From positions 449-55,592 of the forward strand of contig NZ_NOXT01000122.1 in NCBI RefSeq assembly GCF_002251755.1: a DNA stretch of 55,144 nucleotides, read 5' to 3'. The translations under genes and the position numbers were made by a program. Shown in pieces: positions 15,813 through 23,698 of the stretch (its first letter is position 1; every line of letters starts with the position of its first letter). The notes under the pieces were generated by a model that was not told the DNA's origin, made no database searches, and saw nothing but the letters and a program-made list of their open reading frames with translations. The DNA is from Sandarakinorhabdus cyanobacteriorum (GTDB lineage: Bacteria; Pseudomonadota; Alphaproteobacteria; Sphingomonadales; Sphingomonadaceae).

Positions 15813-16705
15813 TGCTGGCGGTGCTGATGGCCGGCGCGCTGGCCTGCCCGGCCAGCGGCCTGGCGGTGGCGGTGCTGGGTTCGGGCGGGCCCATTGCCGA
15901 AGGCCGCGCCGGGCCTGCCTATCTCGTCCACATTGCCGGCCGGCCGCGCCTGTTGATCGATGCCGGGCCGGGCGCGCTGCTGCGGCTGGGTGAAGCCGGC
16001 GTGGCGCCCGAACGCTTGGACGCGATTGCGCTGTCGCATCTGCATGTCGATCATGCCGGCGATCTGCCGGCCATCCTGAAATCGGCCAATTTTGCCGATC
16101 CGCCGGCAAGGCTGGCCCTGTTCGGGCCGGATGGCCGCGGGCTGTTCCCCGGCACCCGTCAGCATGTGATGGCCCTGTTGGGCGAACAATCGGGTGCCTA
16201 TCGCTATCTGGCTGATTGGCTGGCTGGGCCACAGCCCCGGCTGGCCATCACCGACGTGCCCAGCGGCGATCCCGACCGGCCGCACGAAACCCTGCTGGTC
16301 GACTGGCCGGATTATCGCCTGTCGGCCATTGCCGTGCACCATGGCGTGGTGCCAGCGCTGGCCTTTGTGGTGCGCAGCGGCGGCGCCACCGCCGTTCTGG
16401 CCGGCGATCAGAGCGAATTTTCCGCCGGCTTCGATGCCGCGCTGGCCGCCAGCCGGCCCGGCCTGTTGATCATGCACCACGCCATCCCGGAAGGCCCCGG
16501 CCAGCCGCGTGGCCTGCACCGCCCACCGGCCCGGATCGGCGCCGCGGCGGCCGTACTCCAGGCTGGCCAGCTGGTGCTGTCCCACAACATGAAACGCGCG
16601 CTCGACCGGCAGGATGAAGGCCTTGCCGCGCTGCGCCAATCCTATGCCGGCCCGGTCAGCATTGCTGTCGATGGCGCCTGCTATGCCGCCTCACCACCGC
16701 AATGA
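15809..16705 (+). CDS. Exported metallo-beta-lactamase-fold hydrolase in the bufferin operon
   Basis: A 298-residue protein. It opens with a hydrophobic signal-like segment ([20 protein letters not shown], leaving 'VLGSGGP' at the fold start). The MBL signature '[12 protein letters not shown]' (H-x-H-x-D-H) follows, with later ligands probably in 'AGDQSEF' and 'LSHNMKRAL'. The layout 'VLGSGGP...YLVH...[17 protein letters not shown]' is that of RNase Z/ArsA-like MBL proteins exported to the periplasm. It overlaps bufD by ATGA and is therefore the fifth cistron of the bufferin operon. The substrate is unknown; one idea is processing or deglutathionylation-like chemistry on exported thiols. Its end overlaps the second peroxiredoxin-like gene by 15 bases. 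Confidence 0.85.
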   Translation: MMLAVLMAGALACPASGLAVAVLGSGGPIAEGRAGPAYLVHIAGRPRLLIDAGPGALLRLGEAGVAPERLDAIALSHLHVDHAGDLPAILKSANFADPPARLALFGPDGRGLFPGTRQHVMALLGEQSGAYRYLADWLAGPQPRLAITDVPSGDPDRPHETLLVDWPDYRLSAIAVHHGVVPALAFVVRSGGATAVLAGDQSEFSAGFDAALAASRPGLLIMHHAIPEGPGQPRGLHRPPARIGAAAAVLQAGQLVLSHNMKRALDRQDEGLAALRQSYAGPVSIAVDGACYAASPPQ

Positions 16706-17320
16706 GGCCAGCACATCGGCCGGATCGGCCCGGCGACGAAAGTCGATGTCGACATGGGCAAAGCGCACCCTGAGACCAACTTCGATCACATAGGTGGCCG
16801 GGATCGGCAGGATGCCACTGGCCGCGCCATAATGGGCCGCCAGATCCAGGCCAGCATCGCGATAGGCCGCAAGCAGCTCATCGCCCATGAAGAAGGCCAG
16901 GCCCAACGCCGTGCTGGCGCCGAAATCGACATCGCACAGCACATGGGCATCCGGGCCAACCCGTTCGGCCATGGCCTGGGCCCTTCCGCCGGTTTCGGGC
17001 GTCACCAGCACCAGCCGGCAGCCGGTATCGCGCAACTGGGGCCGCGCGGCCTGCCAGCTTTCCACCTCGGCCCGGCACCACGGGCACCACAGGCCGCGAT
17101 GGAAGCTCAACACGATCGGCCCATCGTGGCACAGGCCAGCCAGGGTGGTGAGCCGGCCATCGGCAGCCGGCAGGGCCAGATTGGGAAAGCGCTGGCCGGC
17201 CGCCGGGGCCAGCCGGCCGGTCCCCAGCCGCGCCAGCCGTGCCACCAGGCGATCGGCCCGCGCGTGCCAGACCGGATCGACCACCGGGCCGCGCAGCGGC
17301 TGGGGTTGGGCAACCATCAT
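16691..17320 (-). CDS. Peroxiredoxin-like protein (AhpC/TSA, PRX_like2 type), copy 2
   Basis: A 209-residue paralogue of the protein at 8477-9106. It shares 'GQRFPNLALPAADGRLTTLA', the redox motif 'SFHRGLWCPWCRAE' (W-C-x-x-C), 'LLAAYRDAGLDLAAHYGAAS', 'LPIPATYVI' and the ending '[20 protein letters not shown]'. It is cytoplasmic by lack of a signal peptide. ATGs at 17320 and 17317 are equally possible. It is convergent with the bufferin operon and lies at the far side of the island from copy 1. No SigF-type promoter is seen upstream. It likely detoxifies organic peroxides or reduces an oxidised thiol; no substrate is inferable. Confidence 0.85.
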   Translation of the reverse strand: MMVAQPQPLRGPVVDPVWHARADRLVARLARLGTGRLAPAAGQRFPNLALPAADGRLTTLAGLCHDGPIVLSFHRGLWCPWCRAEVESWQAARPQLRDTGCRLVLVTPETGGRAQAMAERVGPDAHVLCDVDFGASTALGLAFFMGDELLAAYRDAGLDLAAHYGAASGILPIPATYVIEVGLRVRFAHVDIDFRRRADPADVLASLRW

Positions 17321-17400
17321 TGCGATTCCCTAAACCCCGCCGCCAGCAGCGCCCAGCCACGGCGCAACATGGAGTGCATAGCCAGTCGCTATCGCCCGCA

Positions 17401-17787
17401 TCATTGCACGGGCGGGATGCCCGGCGGGTAGTACGAAACCTCGATGCGCAGGCCATCGGGATCGGGCAGGAACAGCGCCACCGTGCCGTCGTCAAACCGC
17501 TGCAGCCGCGCCACGTGGCCAGCGGCCGCCAAGCGCGCGGCCAGCGCCTCGACAAAGGCGATATCGGGCGCGGCAAAACCGATATGGTTGGTGCCGGCGC
17601 CATAGCGTTCATAGGGGGCGGTGTCCGGCCGGGCGGCGCCAAATTGCAGATTCAGGCCATCCGCATTGCGCCAGATGTGCGGCTTCACCCGTTCAAAGCC
17701 CAGATGCGGCAGCAACAGGCCATACCAGGCGGCGCTGGCCGCGGGATCGCGCGACAGGATGGTCAGATGGTCAAGCCGCAGCGCCAT
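17401..17787 (-). CDS. VOC (glyoxalase/bleomycin-resistance) family protein
   Basis: A 128-residue single-domain vicinal-oxygen-chelate protein: 'ALRLDHLTILSRDPAASAAW' (first beta-alpha module with metal His), 'THNHIGFAAPD'-like 'TNHIGFAAPDIAFVEALAAR', and the C-terminal 'ALFLPDPDGLRIEVSYYPPG' with the usual Glu ligand. Such proteins act as glyoxalases, dioxygenases or binding proteins. The start at 17787 is set by GGAGGGG overlapping the stop of the upstream membrane-protein gene, two bases away. The two are therefore an operon. Longer frames to 17985 are shadows of that gene. Confidence 0.88.
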   Translation of the reverse strand: MALRLDHLTILSRDPAASAAWYGLLLPHLGFERVKPHIWRNADGLNLQFGAARPDTAPYERYGAGTNHIGFAAPDIAFVEALAARLAAAGHVARLQRFDDGTVALFLPDPDGLRIEVSYYPPGIPPVQ

Positions 17788-17789
17788 TC

Positions 17790-18212
17790 TCACCCCTCCC
17801 GCGCCGGCCACCACAGCGGGCCGACCAGGATCAGCAGCACGATGATGTTGAACCCGGCGTTGGCGGCGTGGCCGGATGCGATCGATCCGGCGCTGTCCAG
17901 CATGAACCAGGCCAGCAGCCCGGCCAGAATGATGCGCCGCACCGGCTCGGGCGCCAGCGGATGCAGCCGGGTGGCCAGCCCCCACACCATCACACCCCAG
18001 CCCAGCAGGAAGCCCCCGGTGATGGCCGTGAGGAACCGGGTGGTATCGGCCGCATAATCCTGTGCCCCGTCCAGCGGCCAGGCGAGCAGATCAAGCGACC
18101 AGCGCGCCGGCTCGGCCAGCGCCGGCACGGTGCCCAGCGAGAACAAGGGCCCAAACAGGCCGATGCCCAGCGCCGTGAATTTCATCCAGCCCCGCTGCTG
18201 CGCCGCGTTCAT
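17790..18212 (-). CDS. Small four-helix membrane protein of unknown function
   Basis: A 140-residue protein with four probable membrane helices (residues about 10-32, 62-82, 92-110 and 115-135) and short loops. Readable landmarks are 'GWMKFTALGIGLFGPLFSLG', 'ITGGFLLGWGVMVWGLATRL' and 'ILAGLLAWFMLDSAGSIASG'. I do not recognise a named family with confidence. It is followed directly by the VOC gene. A TGTAGC/GCTACA palindrome lies 39 bases upstream of its ATG and may control the pair. It is too short and too poor in conserved cysteines to be an NrsF-type anti-sigma factor. Confidence 0.75.
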   Translation of the reverse strand: MNAAQQRGWMKFTALGIGLFGPLFSLGTVPALAEPARWSLDLLAWPLDGAQDYAADTTRFLTAITGGFLLGWGVMVWGLATRLHPLAPEPVRRIILAGLLAWFMLDSAGSIASGHAANAGFNIIVLLILVGPLWWPAREG

Positions 18213-18250
18213 GTTCCCACTCCGCTTGATGGGCCATCATGGCGCAGAAT

Positions 18251-18266
18251 TGTAGCGTATGCTACA
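18251..18266. promoter_or_regulatory. Palindromic operator-like site TGTAGC-N4-GCTACA
   Basis: TGTAGCGTATGCTACA has perfect 6-bp arms around GTAT. It sits upstream of the leftward membrane-protein/VOC pair in AT-richer sequence (TTGTAGC...CATATTTT), which would suit a promoter. It also covers the stop codon of the LysR remnant. The regulator is unknown. Confidence 0.5.
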
Positions 18267-18600
18267 TATTTTGCAGCGCTCGGCCAACCTCGTCCACGAA
18301 CAGCCGCAACCTTGCCGAAGCCTCCGCTCGACAGCCAGACGCTGCGGATCGGCATCAACCACTTCGCAACCGGGCCAGCAGGTCGATGCCGGCGGCCTCG
18401 AAGCGGGCCATTGCCCGATCAGAATCCAGGCTGACCTTGCCGCTTTCCAGGTCCAAACAAGGCGCCGGCCGATGCGCCCAGATCAGCATCGGTGCGGACC
18501 GGGCCCGGTGGCGGCCGGTGCATGGGAACAACCGCACCCAGAGGATCAATCAGCGCGCCAACCGGCTGCTCAGGGGGTCCGCGCTGCATCCCTCCCCCAA
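18262..18600 (-). pseudogene. Degenerate LysR-type regulator remnant
   Basis: This region of about 490 bases has no intact gene. Two minus-strand frames carry pieces of a LysR effector domain. At about 18355-18549, 'RLFPCTGRHRA' and 'LESGKVSLDSDRAMARFEAA' then 'GIDLLARL' match the 'R-F-P-S-T-G-R ... L-x-x-DSD-x-A ... G-I-x-L-L' pattern. At 18262-18340, 'ARLRLFVDEVGRALQNM' matches the C-terminal 'K-V-R-x-F-V-D' helix. The frames do not join, and no DNA-binding domain is visible. I infer a frame-shifted, truncated LysR gene. Confidence 0.45.
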
Positions 18601-18646
18601 AACACAAACGGCCCCTCGCTCCTGAGTGGGGGTAGAGCGAGGGGCC
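18601..18646 (-). terminator. Rho-independent terminator of the TonB receptor gene
   Basis: GGCCCCTCGCTC (18610-18621) and GAGCGAGGGGCC (18635-18646) form a perfect 12-bp stem with a 13-base loop. Read on the minus strand, the stem is followed by GTTTGTGTTTT. It lies about 60 bases beyond the TonB-dependent receptor stop at 18707. Confidence 0.8.
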
Positions 18647-18706
18647 GGGCGGGCCCTCCCCGCCAGAGTGGCTGCCCCGGGGGGAGGCAGCACACTGGAG
18701 ACAATA

Positions 18707-21265
18707 TCAGAACCTGAAGCCGATTTCAGCCCCGATCACGCGGCGCTGGCCCGGCGAGATGAACGAGCCGCCAAATTCGATGGCGGGGATGACTTCGTTC
18801 AGCCACTGCTTGTCGAGCAGGTTGTTGGCGAACACCGAAGCGGTCCAGTTCTTGCCTTCGATGCCGGCGCGCAGGTTGACGATGCCGAAGGCGTTGCGGC
18901 GCGTCACGTCATAGCGGGCGTTGCCCACCACGGCGGGCAGCGCCAGCGCGGAGATCGGCAGCAGGCCGCTGAACAGGGTCGGCTTTTCCTGGTTCTGCAC
19001 GCTGTGGAACCAGGTCGGGCCGGTCAGGCGATAATCGGCGCGGAAATTGGCCTTCAGCCCATCGGTCACCGGCAGGCTGACCTGGGTGCCGACATTCAGC
19101 GTGTAATCGGCGGTATAGGGGCTCTTGTTGCCCACCGTGTCGGGCCGGCTGCTGTTCTTCTTGATCTCGCTGCCATTGAGGTTGCCCGAGGCGAACAGCG
19201 TCCAGCCATCGACCACCTTGGCCGAAACATTGGCTTCGGCGCCCCACACATCAACCCGGTCGATATTGGAGACGACGCGCAGCAGGCCAAAGCCGCCGAC
19301 GAAGAATTCGAAGAACTGCATGTCGCGCACCTGGGTGTAATAGGCGGCGAGGTCATAGCTGATGCGGTTGTCGAACAGGCTGCCCTTGATGCCGGCTTCA
19401 AACGCCGACGAGCGTTCCAGGCGATATTGATCGTTGATGCGCACGCCGGCGTTGATGGTGCCTACGGTCACGCCGTTGTTGAAATTCTGCGCGACGATGG
19501 CGGCCGAACCCTGGTTGTTGAAGCCGCCCGATTTGAAGCCCACGCCCCAGTTGGCGAACAAATTGGTGTCGTCGTTCAGCTTGTACCCCAGGGTGATCTT
19601 GGGCTGCAGCTGCTTGAACGTGTTGGCGGCCGGCGGGATGGCGGCGCCATTCTGGCCGGGGTTGATCGGCCCGCCGGTGATCGGATCATTCACCAGCGGC
19701 ACCAGATTGGTGGCGCGGCGGCGTTCAATGTCATAGCGCATGGCCAGGCCCACGGTGAAGGCATCGGTGGCCTTCCAGTCCACGGTGCCGAACGCGGCAT
19801 AGACATCGGTGTTGAACCGGTCGTTGAACAGCTGGCTGGTCGGGTTTGACGAACCCGGCGCGTTGTAGAGCGTGGGCGACACGCCCTGGCCCAGATCGGC
19901 GCCCAGGCTGACGCCGGTTTCGCGACGGATGTTCAGATAATAAAGGCCAACCGACCAGTTGAGCGGGCCATCCAGCGTGCTGGCATAGCGGATTTCGGCC
20001 GAGACATCCTTCTGCTTGCGGGTCTGCAGCTGGGTGCCGTCGCAGGTGGTCGGGCTGTAGGCGCCAAAGGTGGAGCCGTTGGCCGGCGCGAAGATGAACG
20101 GCACTGGGATCTGGCCGATGAAGGTGGGGGCGGCCAGGCCAAAGCCGGTGAGCTGCGCCGTGGTGGCGAAGCAGCGGTTGTTCACCGCCTGGCTGGTGGG
20201 GTTGTTGATGTTGCTGATATAGCGGGCAAAATCGGCCGACGTCCCATCAGCGGTCAGCGACTGGTCGACATCGGAAAACAGCGTCCACGCCGTCAGCTTG
20301 CCCTTTTCGAACTCATGCTCGATGCGGGCGCTGGCTTCCCAGGTGGTCTGTTCGTTGGTCGGCCGGATGTTGCCGTAATAACGGAACTGCCGGTTGTTGA
20401 CATTTTCATAGAAGGCCGGGTTCACCGCTGCGAAATTCGGCAGATGGAAGCTGGCGTTGAAGTTGATCGACGCGCCCGACAGGCGGGCGTGGCGGGCCTT
20501 CACATCAAGCGTGGTGGCATCACCCAGCTTGGCGACGACACGGCCATCGATGCCATAATTTTCCTGATCGTCGACGACCTTGCGGTTGCCGAGGAATTCG
20601 TTGCGCCAGAAGCCATCGGTCGTCTGGTAGTTGGCGGACAGCACAAAGCCAACGCCATCGGCAATCGGCCCCGCCACATGGCCAAAGGCCTGGCCGGTGG
20701 CGAGCTCGCCATAATTGGCGCGGAACGCGCCCTCGATCACGTCACCGGGCTTCACCGTGGTCATCACGATGGCGCCGGCGGCGGCGTTGCGGCCATAGAT
20801 GGCGCCCTGCGGCCCCTTCAGCACTTCGACCTGGCGCAGCGTGCCCTGCACCTGGTTCAGCTGGGCGGTGTTGGTCTTCAAGATGCCATCCACCACCAGC
20901 GCCACGCTCGATTCGGCGTCGCGGGCGCCGTTGAGGCCGCGGATGTTGATCTGGGTGTCACCGGCCTCGGCCGAACCCGACACGATGGTGACGCCGGGGG
21001 TGAGCTGCACCATTTCCTGGGTGCGGAAGGTGCCGGTGGCGGCCAGCGTCTCTGCGGTGATCACCGAAACGGTGGCCGGCACGTCCACCAGCCGCTCGCT
21101 GTTGCGGCGGGCGGTCACGATGATCTCGTCACCGGCATCCTCGGTGGCGGCGGCCTGCTGGGCGGCAGCTGGCGATGCAACGGCGGCCGCCGATAGCAGC
21201 AGCGCGGTCACCAGTGCGCGGCGCGCGGTCACCTGATTGCCCGTTTCGGCCACGAAATCCTGCAT
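18707..21265 (-). CDS. TonB-dependent outer-membrane receptor of the catabolic cluster
   Basis: An 852-residue ligand-gated outer-membrane transporter. A signal peptide (ALVTALLLSAAAVASPAAAQ) is followed by the plug: 'DEIIVTARRNSERLVDVPAT', 'INIRGLNGARDAESSVALVV' and 'GPQGAIYGRNAAAGAIVM'. A 22-strand barrel follows, ending in the aromatic terminus 'GAEIGFRF'. Start 21265 (MQDFVAETG) has GGGAG upstream. A TTGTATACAA palindrome 56 bases upstream marks it as a probable target of the divergent GntR regulator, so it likely imports the substrate or a chemically related compound of the hydantoinase cluster. A strong terminator follows. Siderophore uptake is the alternative, but no iron genes are near. 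Confidence 0.93.
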   Translation of the reverse strand: MQDFVAETGNQVTARRALVTALLLSAAAVASPAAAQQAAATEDAGDEIIVTARRNSERLVDVPATVSVITAETLAATGTFRTQEMVQLTPGVTIVSGSAEAGDTQINIRGLNGARDAESSVALVVDGILKTNTAQLNQVQGTLRQVEVLKGPQGAIYGRNAAAGAIVMTTVKPGDVIEGAFRANYGELATGQAFGHVAGPIADGVGFVLSANYQTTDGFWRNEFLGNRKVVDDQENYGIDGRVVAKLGDATTLDVKARHARLSGASINFNASFHLPNFAAVNPAFYENVNNRQFRYYGNIRPTNEQTTWEASARIEHEFEKGKLTAWTLFSDVDQSLTADGTSADFARYISNINNPTSQAVNNRCFATTAQLTGFGLAAPTFIGQIPVPFIFAPANGSTFGAYSPTTCDGTQLQTRKQKDVSAEIRYASTLDGPLNWSVGLYYLNIRRETGVSLGADLGQGVSPTLYNAPGSSNPTSQLFNDRFNTDVYAAFGTVDWKATDAFTVGLAMRYDIERRRATNLVPLVNDPITGGPINPGQNGAAIPPAANTFKQLQPKITLGYKLNDDTNLFANWGVGFKSGGFNNQGSAAIVAQNFNNGVTVGTINAGVRINDQYRLERSSAFEAGIKGSLFDNRISYDLAAYYTQVRDMQFFEFFVGGFGLLRVVSNIDRVDVWGAEANVSAKVVDGWTLFASGNLNGSEIKKNSSRPDTVGNKSPYTADYTLNVGTQVSLPVTDGLKANFRADYRLTGPTWFHSVQNQEKPTLFSGLLPISALALPAVVGNARYDVTRRNAFGIVNLRAGIEGKNWTASVFANNLLDKQWLNEVIPAIEFGGSFISPGQRRVIGAEIGFRF

Positions 21266-21320
21266 CTTGCCCACTCCCGGTTGGTGCGCGGCCACTCCCT
21301 GCCGCGCGATTCAGCCGCTC

Positions 21321-21330
21321 TTGTATACAA
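21321..21330. promoter_or_regulatory. GntR-type operator TTGTATACAA (TonB receptor/gntR promoter region)
   Basis: A perfect 10-bp palindrome in the 164-base gap between the divergent TonB receptor and GntR genes. The same core recurs as TTTGTATACAAA at 22738-22749. Both share the 3' extension AAAA or AAAG. AT-rich symmetric sites of this kind are typical for FCD-class GntR regulators. Confidence 0.65.
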
Positions 21331-21429
21331 AAGCGTCCGCTGGCAAGCTGCCAATGCGCCACATCCATGCAAACGGCGGCGGGCGTCACCGCTTTGCAAC
21401 AGTTTTCCATCCAGTCCGGACCAACAGCC

Positions 21430-22086
21430 ATGACCACCGCGTCCGACAAAGCATCCGAACGGGCCTATGCCGAAATCCGCGGCCTGATCCTGGCCGGCGA
21501 TGCCAGCCCCGGCACCCCGCTGCGCGAAGAGGCGCTGGCCGATATCGTTGGCGTGTCGCGCACGCCGGTGCGTGAGGCACTGAAACGGCTGGAGGCGGAA
21601 CATTATGCCATCCGCACCCCCGGCGGCCGGCTGGTGGTGGCGGCCTGGGATGTGGACGATGTGGCTGAAATCTTTGCCCTGCGCGCCATGCTGGAAGGCC
21701 ATGCCGCCGCCCGCGCCGCGCGCCGGCTCAGCCCCGATGGCCTCTCCGCGCTGAAGGCCTGCAACCAGGCCCTGCACGATGCGTTGGCCGCCGATGAACC
21801 CGATGTGGCGCGCTTCCTTGCCGAAAACCGCCGCTTTCACGATCTCGTCATCGGGGCCTCGGCCTCGGCCCGGCTGGCCACCATGCTGGCCAGCCTGGTG
21901 GAACAGCCGATCGTGCGGCGCACCGCCACCCGCTATGCCCGCGATGATCTGATGCGCTCAGCCAACGAACATGATCAATTGATTCAAGCCTTTGCGGCGC
22001 GTGATGCCGATTGGGCGCGCGCCGTGATGGCCGCCCACATCCACCGCGCGCTTCACGCCTTCCGCGCTGCAAGCCCTTCGAAATAG
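21430..22086 (+). CDS. GntR family regulator, FCD (FadR-like) class
   Basis: A 218-residue regulator. The N-terminal winged HTH reads 'RAYAEIRGLILAGDASPGTP' then 'LREEALADIVGVSRTPVREA', the classic GntR motif. The C-terminal all-helical FCD ligand domain (about 85-210) contains 'EIFALRAMLEGHAAARAARR' and the metal-binding His positions in 'NRRFHDLV', 'NEHDQLI' and 'MAAHIHRAL'. It is divergent from the TonB receptor and followed by the catabolic genes. TTGTATACAA palindromes in both promoter gaps are the likely binding sites. Its 3' end overlaps the convergent hydrolase gene by 34 bases. The effector is probably a pathway intermediate, often a carboxylate in this class. Confidence 0.9.
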   Translation: MTTASDKASERAYAEIRGLILAGDASPGTPLREEALADIVGVSRTPVREALKRLEAEHYAIRTPGGRLVVAAWDVDDVAEIFALRAMLEGHAAARAARRLSPDGLSALKACNQALHDALAADEPDVARFLAENRRFHDLVIGASASARLATMLASLVEQPIVRRTATRYARDDLMRSANEHDQLIQAFAARDADWARAVMAAHIHRALHAFRAASPSK

Positions 22087-22691
22087 GCAATGATTTCGGC
22101 GGCCGGCATGATTTCGGCGGTCTTGGCCTTCAGATCGAACAGATTGGCTGCGTGCACGCTGTCCAACCGGTCCCCCACGCCATCTTCCACCACCAGCGGC
22201 ACATAGCCGCAGCAGATGGCATCCACCGCGCTGGCCCGCACACAGCCGGAGGTGGACAGGCCGCAGATCACCAGCGTGTCGATGCCCAGCGCCCGCAGCC
22301 GCGCATCCAGATCGGTACCGAAAAACGCCGATGGATATTGCTTGGTGATCACCGCCTCGCCAGGCACGGGGTGCAGCGGCGGCTCGAAATCGCCGAGCGG
22401 GCTGCCACGGTCGAACACCCGGAGCGCGGCAATCTTGCGGTAGAAGACGCCACCATTGGCGCCGCCCGGTTCATATTCCACCCGCGTGTGCAGCACCGGA
22501 ACGGCCAGCGCCCGCGCCGCCGCCAGCACGGCCGCCGCCTCGTCGCGTACCGCCTCCACCCCCGCATAGAGCGGCGATCCGGCGGCAAAATATGCGCGGG
22601 CAAAATCGATCATCAACAGCGCCGGCCGCGCTCCCGGCGCCAGCCCCTGGCCAAAGCCCGCGCTGCGATAATCCGCGCCTGCGTCAACCAT
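22053..22691 (-). CDS. Isochorismatase-fold hydrolase resembling N-carbamoylsarcosine amidase
   Basis: A 212-residue cysteine hydrolase. The catalytic triad is D29 ('LLMIDFARAY'), K117 ('AVITKQYPSAFFGT') and C150 ('GLSTSGCVRASAVDA'). The surrounding pattern 'GSPLY...GGVFYRKIAALRVFDRG...TKQYPSAFFGT...HAANLFDLKAK' is much closer to N-carbamoylsarcosine amidohydrolase and maleamate amidohydrolase than to true isochorismatases. These enzymes hydrolyse a carbamoyl or amide group, releasing ammonia and sometimes CO2. Start 22691 has GGGAGAGG upstream. It is divergent from the HMG-CoA-lyase-like gene with the GntR operator between. Paired with HyuA/HyuB it fits opening of a hydantoin-like ring followed by decarbamoylation. 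Confidence 0.88.
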   Translation of the reverse strand: MVDAGADYRSAGFGQGLAPGARPALLMIDFARAYFAAGSPLYAGVEAVRDEAAAVLAAARALAVPVLHTRVEYEPGGANGGVFYRKIAALRVFDRGSPLGDFEPPLHPVPGEAVITKQYPSAFFGTDLDARLRALGIDTLVICGLSTSGCVRASAVDAICCGYVPLVVEDGVGDRLDSVHAANLFDLKAKTAEIMPAAEIIAYFEGLAARKA

Positions 22692-22737
22692 CTCAACCTC
22701 TCCCGCTGTCAAGCCGTCTATACAGAGGCACAGCAGC

Positions 22738-22749
22738 TTTGTATACAAA
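22738..22749. promoter_or_regulatory. GntR-type operator TTTGTATACAAA (hydrolase/lyase promoter region)
   Basis: A perfect 12-bp palindrome four bases before the ATG of the HMG-CoA-lyase-like gene and about 47 bases from the start of the divergent hydrolase. A degenerate copy (GTCTATACAGAG, 22716-22727) lies 22 bases away, about two helical turns. The site overlaps the ribosome-binding region of the lyase gene, so binding would block transcription or translation start. Confidence 0.7.
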
Positions 22750-22753
22750 ACCC

Positions 22754-23698
22754 ATGTCTGCCACCCCCGCCATCACCATAGTCGAGGTTTCCCCCCGCGA
22801 CGGCCTCCAGAACGAGGCCAATCTGGTGGAAACCGCCAACAAGATCGCCCTGATCGAGCGGTTGGTGGCCATGGGCGCCCGCCGCATCGAGGTGGCCAGC
22901 TTCGTCAATCCGCGCCGCGTGCCGCAGATGGCGGATGGCGAAGCGGTGATCGCCGGCCTGCCGGATGCGCCGGGCGTGCGCTACATCGGCCTGTGCCTCA
23001 ACGAACGCGGCGTTGATCGCGCCATCGCCACATTGGATGGCCGCCGCCCGCTGGATGAAGCCGGTTGCGTGCTGGTGGCGAGCGACACGTTTGGCATCGT
23101 CAACCAGGGCCAGAGCATCGCCGATGGCATCACCGCCAACAGCGCCATGCTGGCCAAGGCCAAGGCCGCCGGCCTGTTTGCCCAGGTCACCGTCAGCGCC
23201 GCTTTCGGTTGCCCCTATGAAGGCCCGGTGCCCGCAGACCGCGTCATCGATCTGGCCCGCCGCATGGCCGATGCCGGCGCCCAGGAAATCGCGCTGGCCG
23301 ATACGATTGGCGTCGGCGTGCCATCCCAGGTCGGCGAATTGACCGAGCGGGTGATCGAAGCCATCGCCCCCATCCCGATCCGCCTGCACCTGCACGACAC
23401 CCGGGGCCTGGCACCGGCCAATGCCTGGGCCGGTTATCAGGCGGGCTGCCGAACCTTTGACTCGGCGCTTGGCGGCCTCGGCGGCTGTCCGTTCGCGCCG
23501 GGTGCCGCCGGCAATGTCGGCACCGAAGAGCTGCTCTATCTGTTTGGCCGGTCGGGCATCGACCATGGCCTTGATCTTGAAACCACCCTCGCCGCCAACG
23601 CCTGGTTTGCCACCATCATGGGCCGGGCCCTGCCCAGCCGGGCGGGCAAGGCCGGTGATTTCGTTGCGCGCCCCATTCCCACCGGAGCAACATCGTGA
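22754..23698 (+). CDS. HMG-CoA lyase family protein
   Basis: A 314-residue TIM-barrel lyase of the HMG-CoA lyase/DRE-TIM group. It has 'EVSPRDGLQNE' (R15, D16), 'EVASFVNPRRVPQMAD', 'FGCPYEGPV', 'ALADTIGVGVP', the metal histidines H212 and H214 in 'RLHLHDTRG', and the catalytic loop 'GGLGGCPFAPGAAGNVGTEE' with C245. These match bacterial HMG-CoA lyases, which split 3-hydroxy-3-methylglutaryl-CoA or related tertiary 3-hydroxyacyl-CoAs to acetyl-CoA. The gene has almost no 5' leader beyond the GntR operator. It overlaps hyuA by GTGA. With a CaiB-type CoA-transferase in the same operon, it probably cleaves a CoA ester made in the pathway. Confidence 0.9.
   Translation: MSATPAITIVEVSPRDGLQNEANLVETANKIALIERLVAMGARRIEVASFVNPRRVPQMADGEAVIAGLPDAPGVRYIGLCLNERGVDRAIATLDGRRPLDEAGCVLVASDTFGIVNQGQSIADGITANSAMLAKAKAAGLFAQVTVSAAFGCPYEGPVPADRVIDLARRMADAGAQEIALADTIGVGVPSQVGELTERVIEAIAPIPIRLHLHDTRGLAPANAWAGYQAGCRTFDSALGGLGGCPFAPGAAGNVGTEELLYLFGRSGIDHGLDLETTLAANAWFATIMGRALPSRAGKAGDFVARPIPTGATS

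Noticed and set aside
17790-18212. Four-helix membrane protein as the missing anti-sigma factor (NrsF/DUF1109)
   Set aside because: NrsF-type proteins have about six helices and conserved cysteines. This one has four helices, no cysteines in the expected place, and is paired with a VOC gene 10 kb from the sigma gene.
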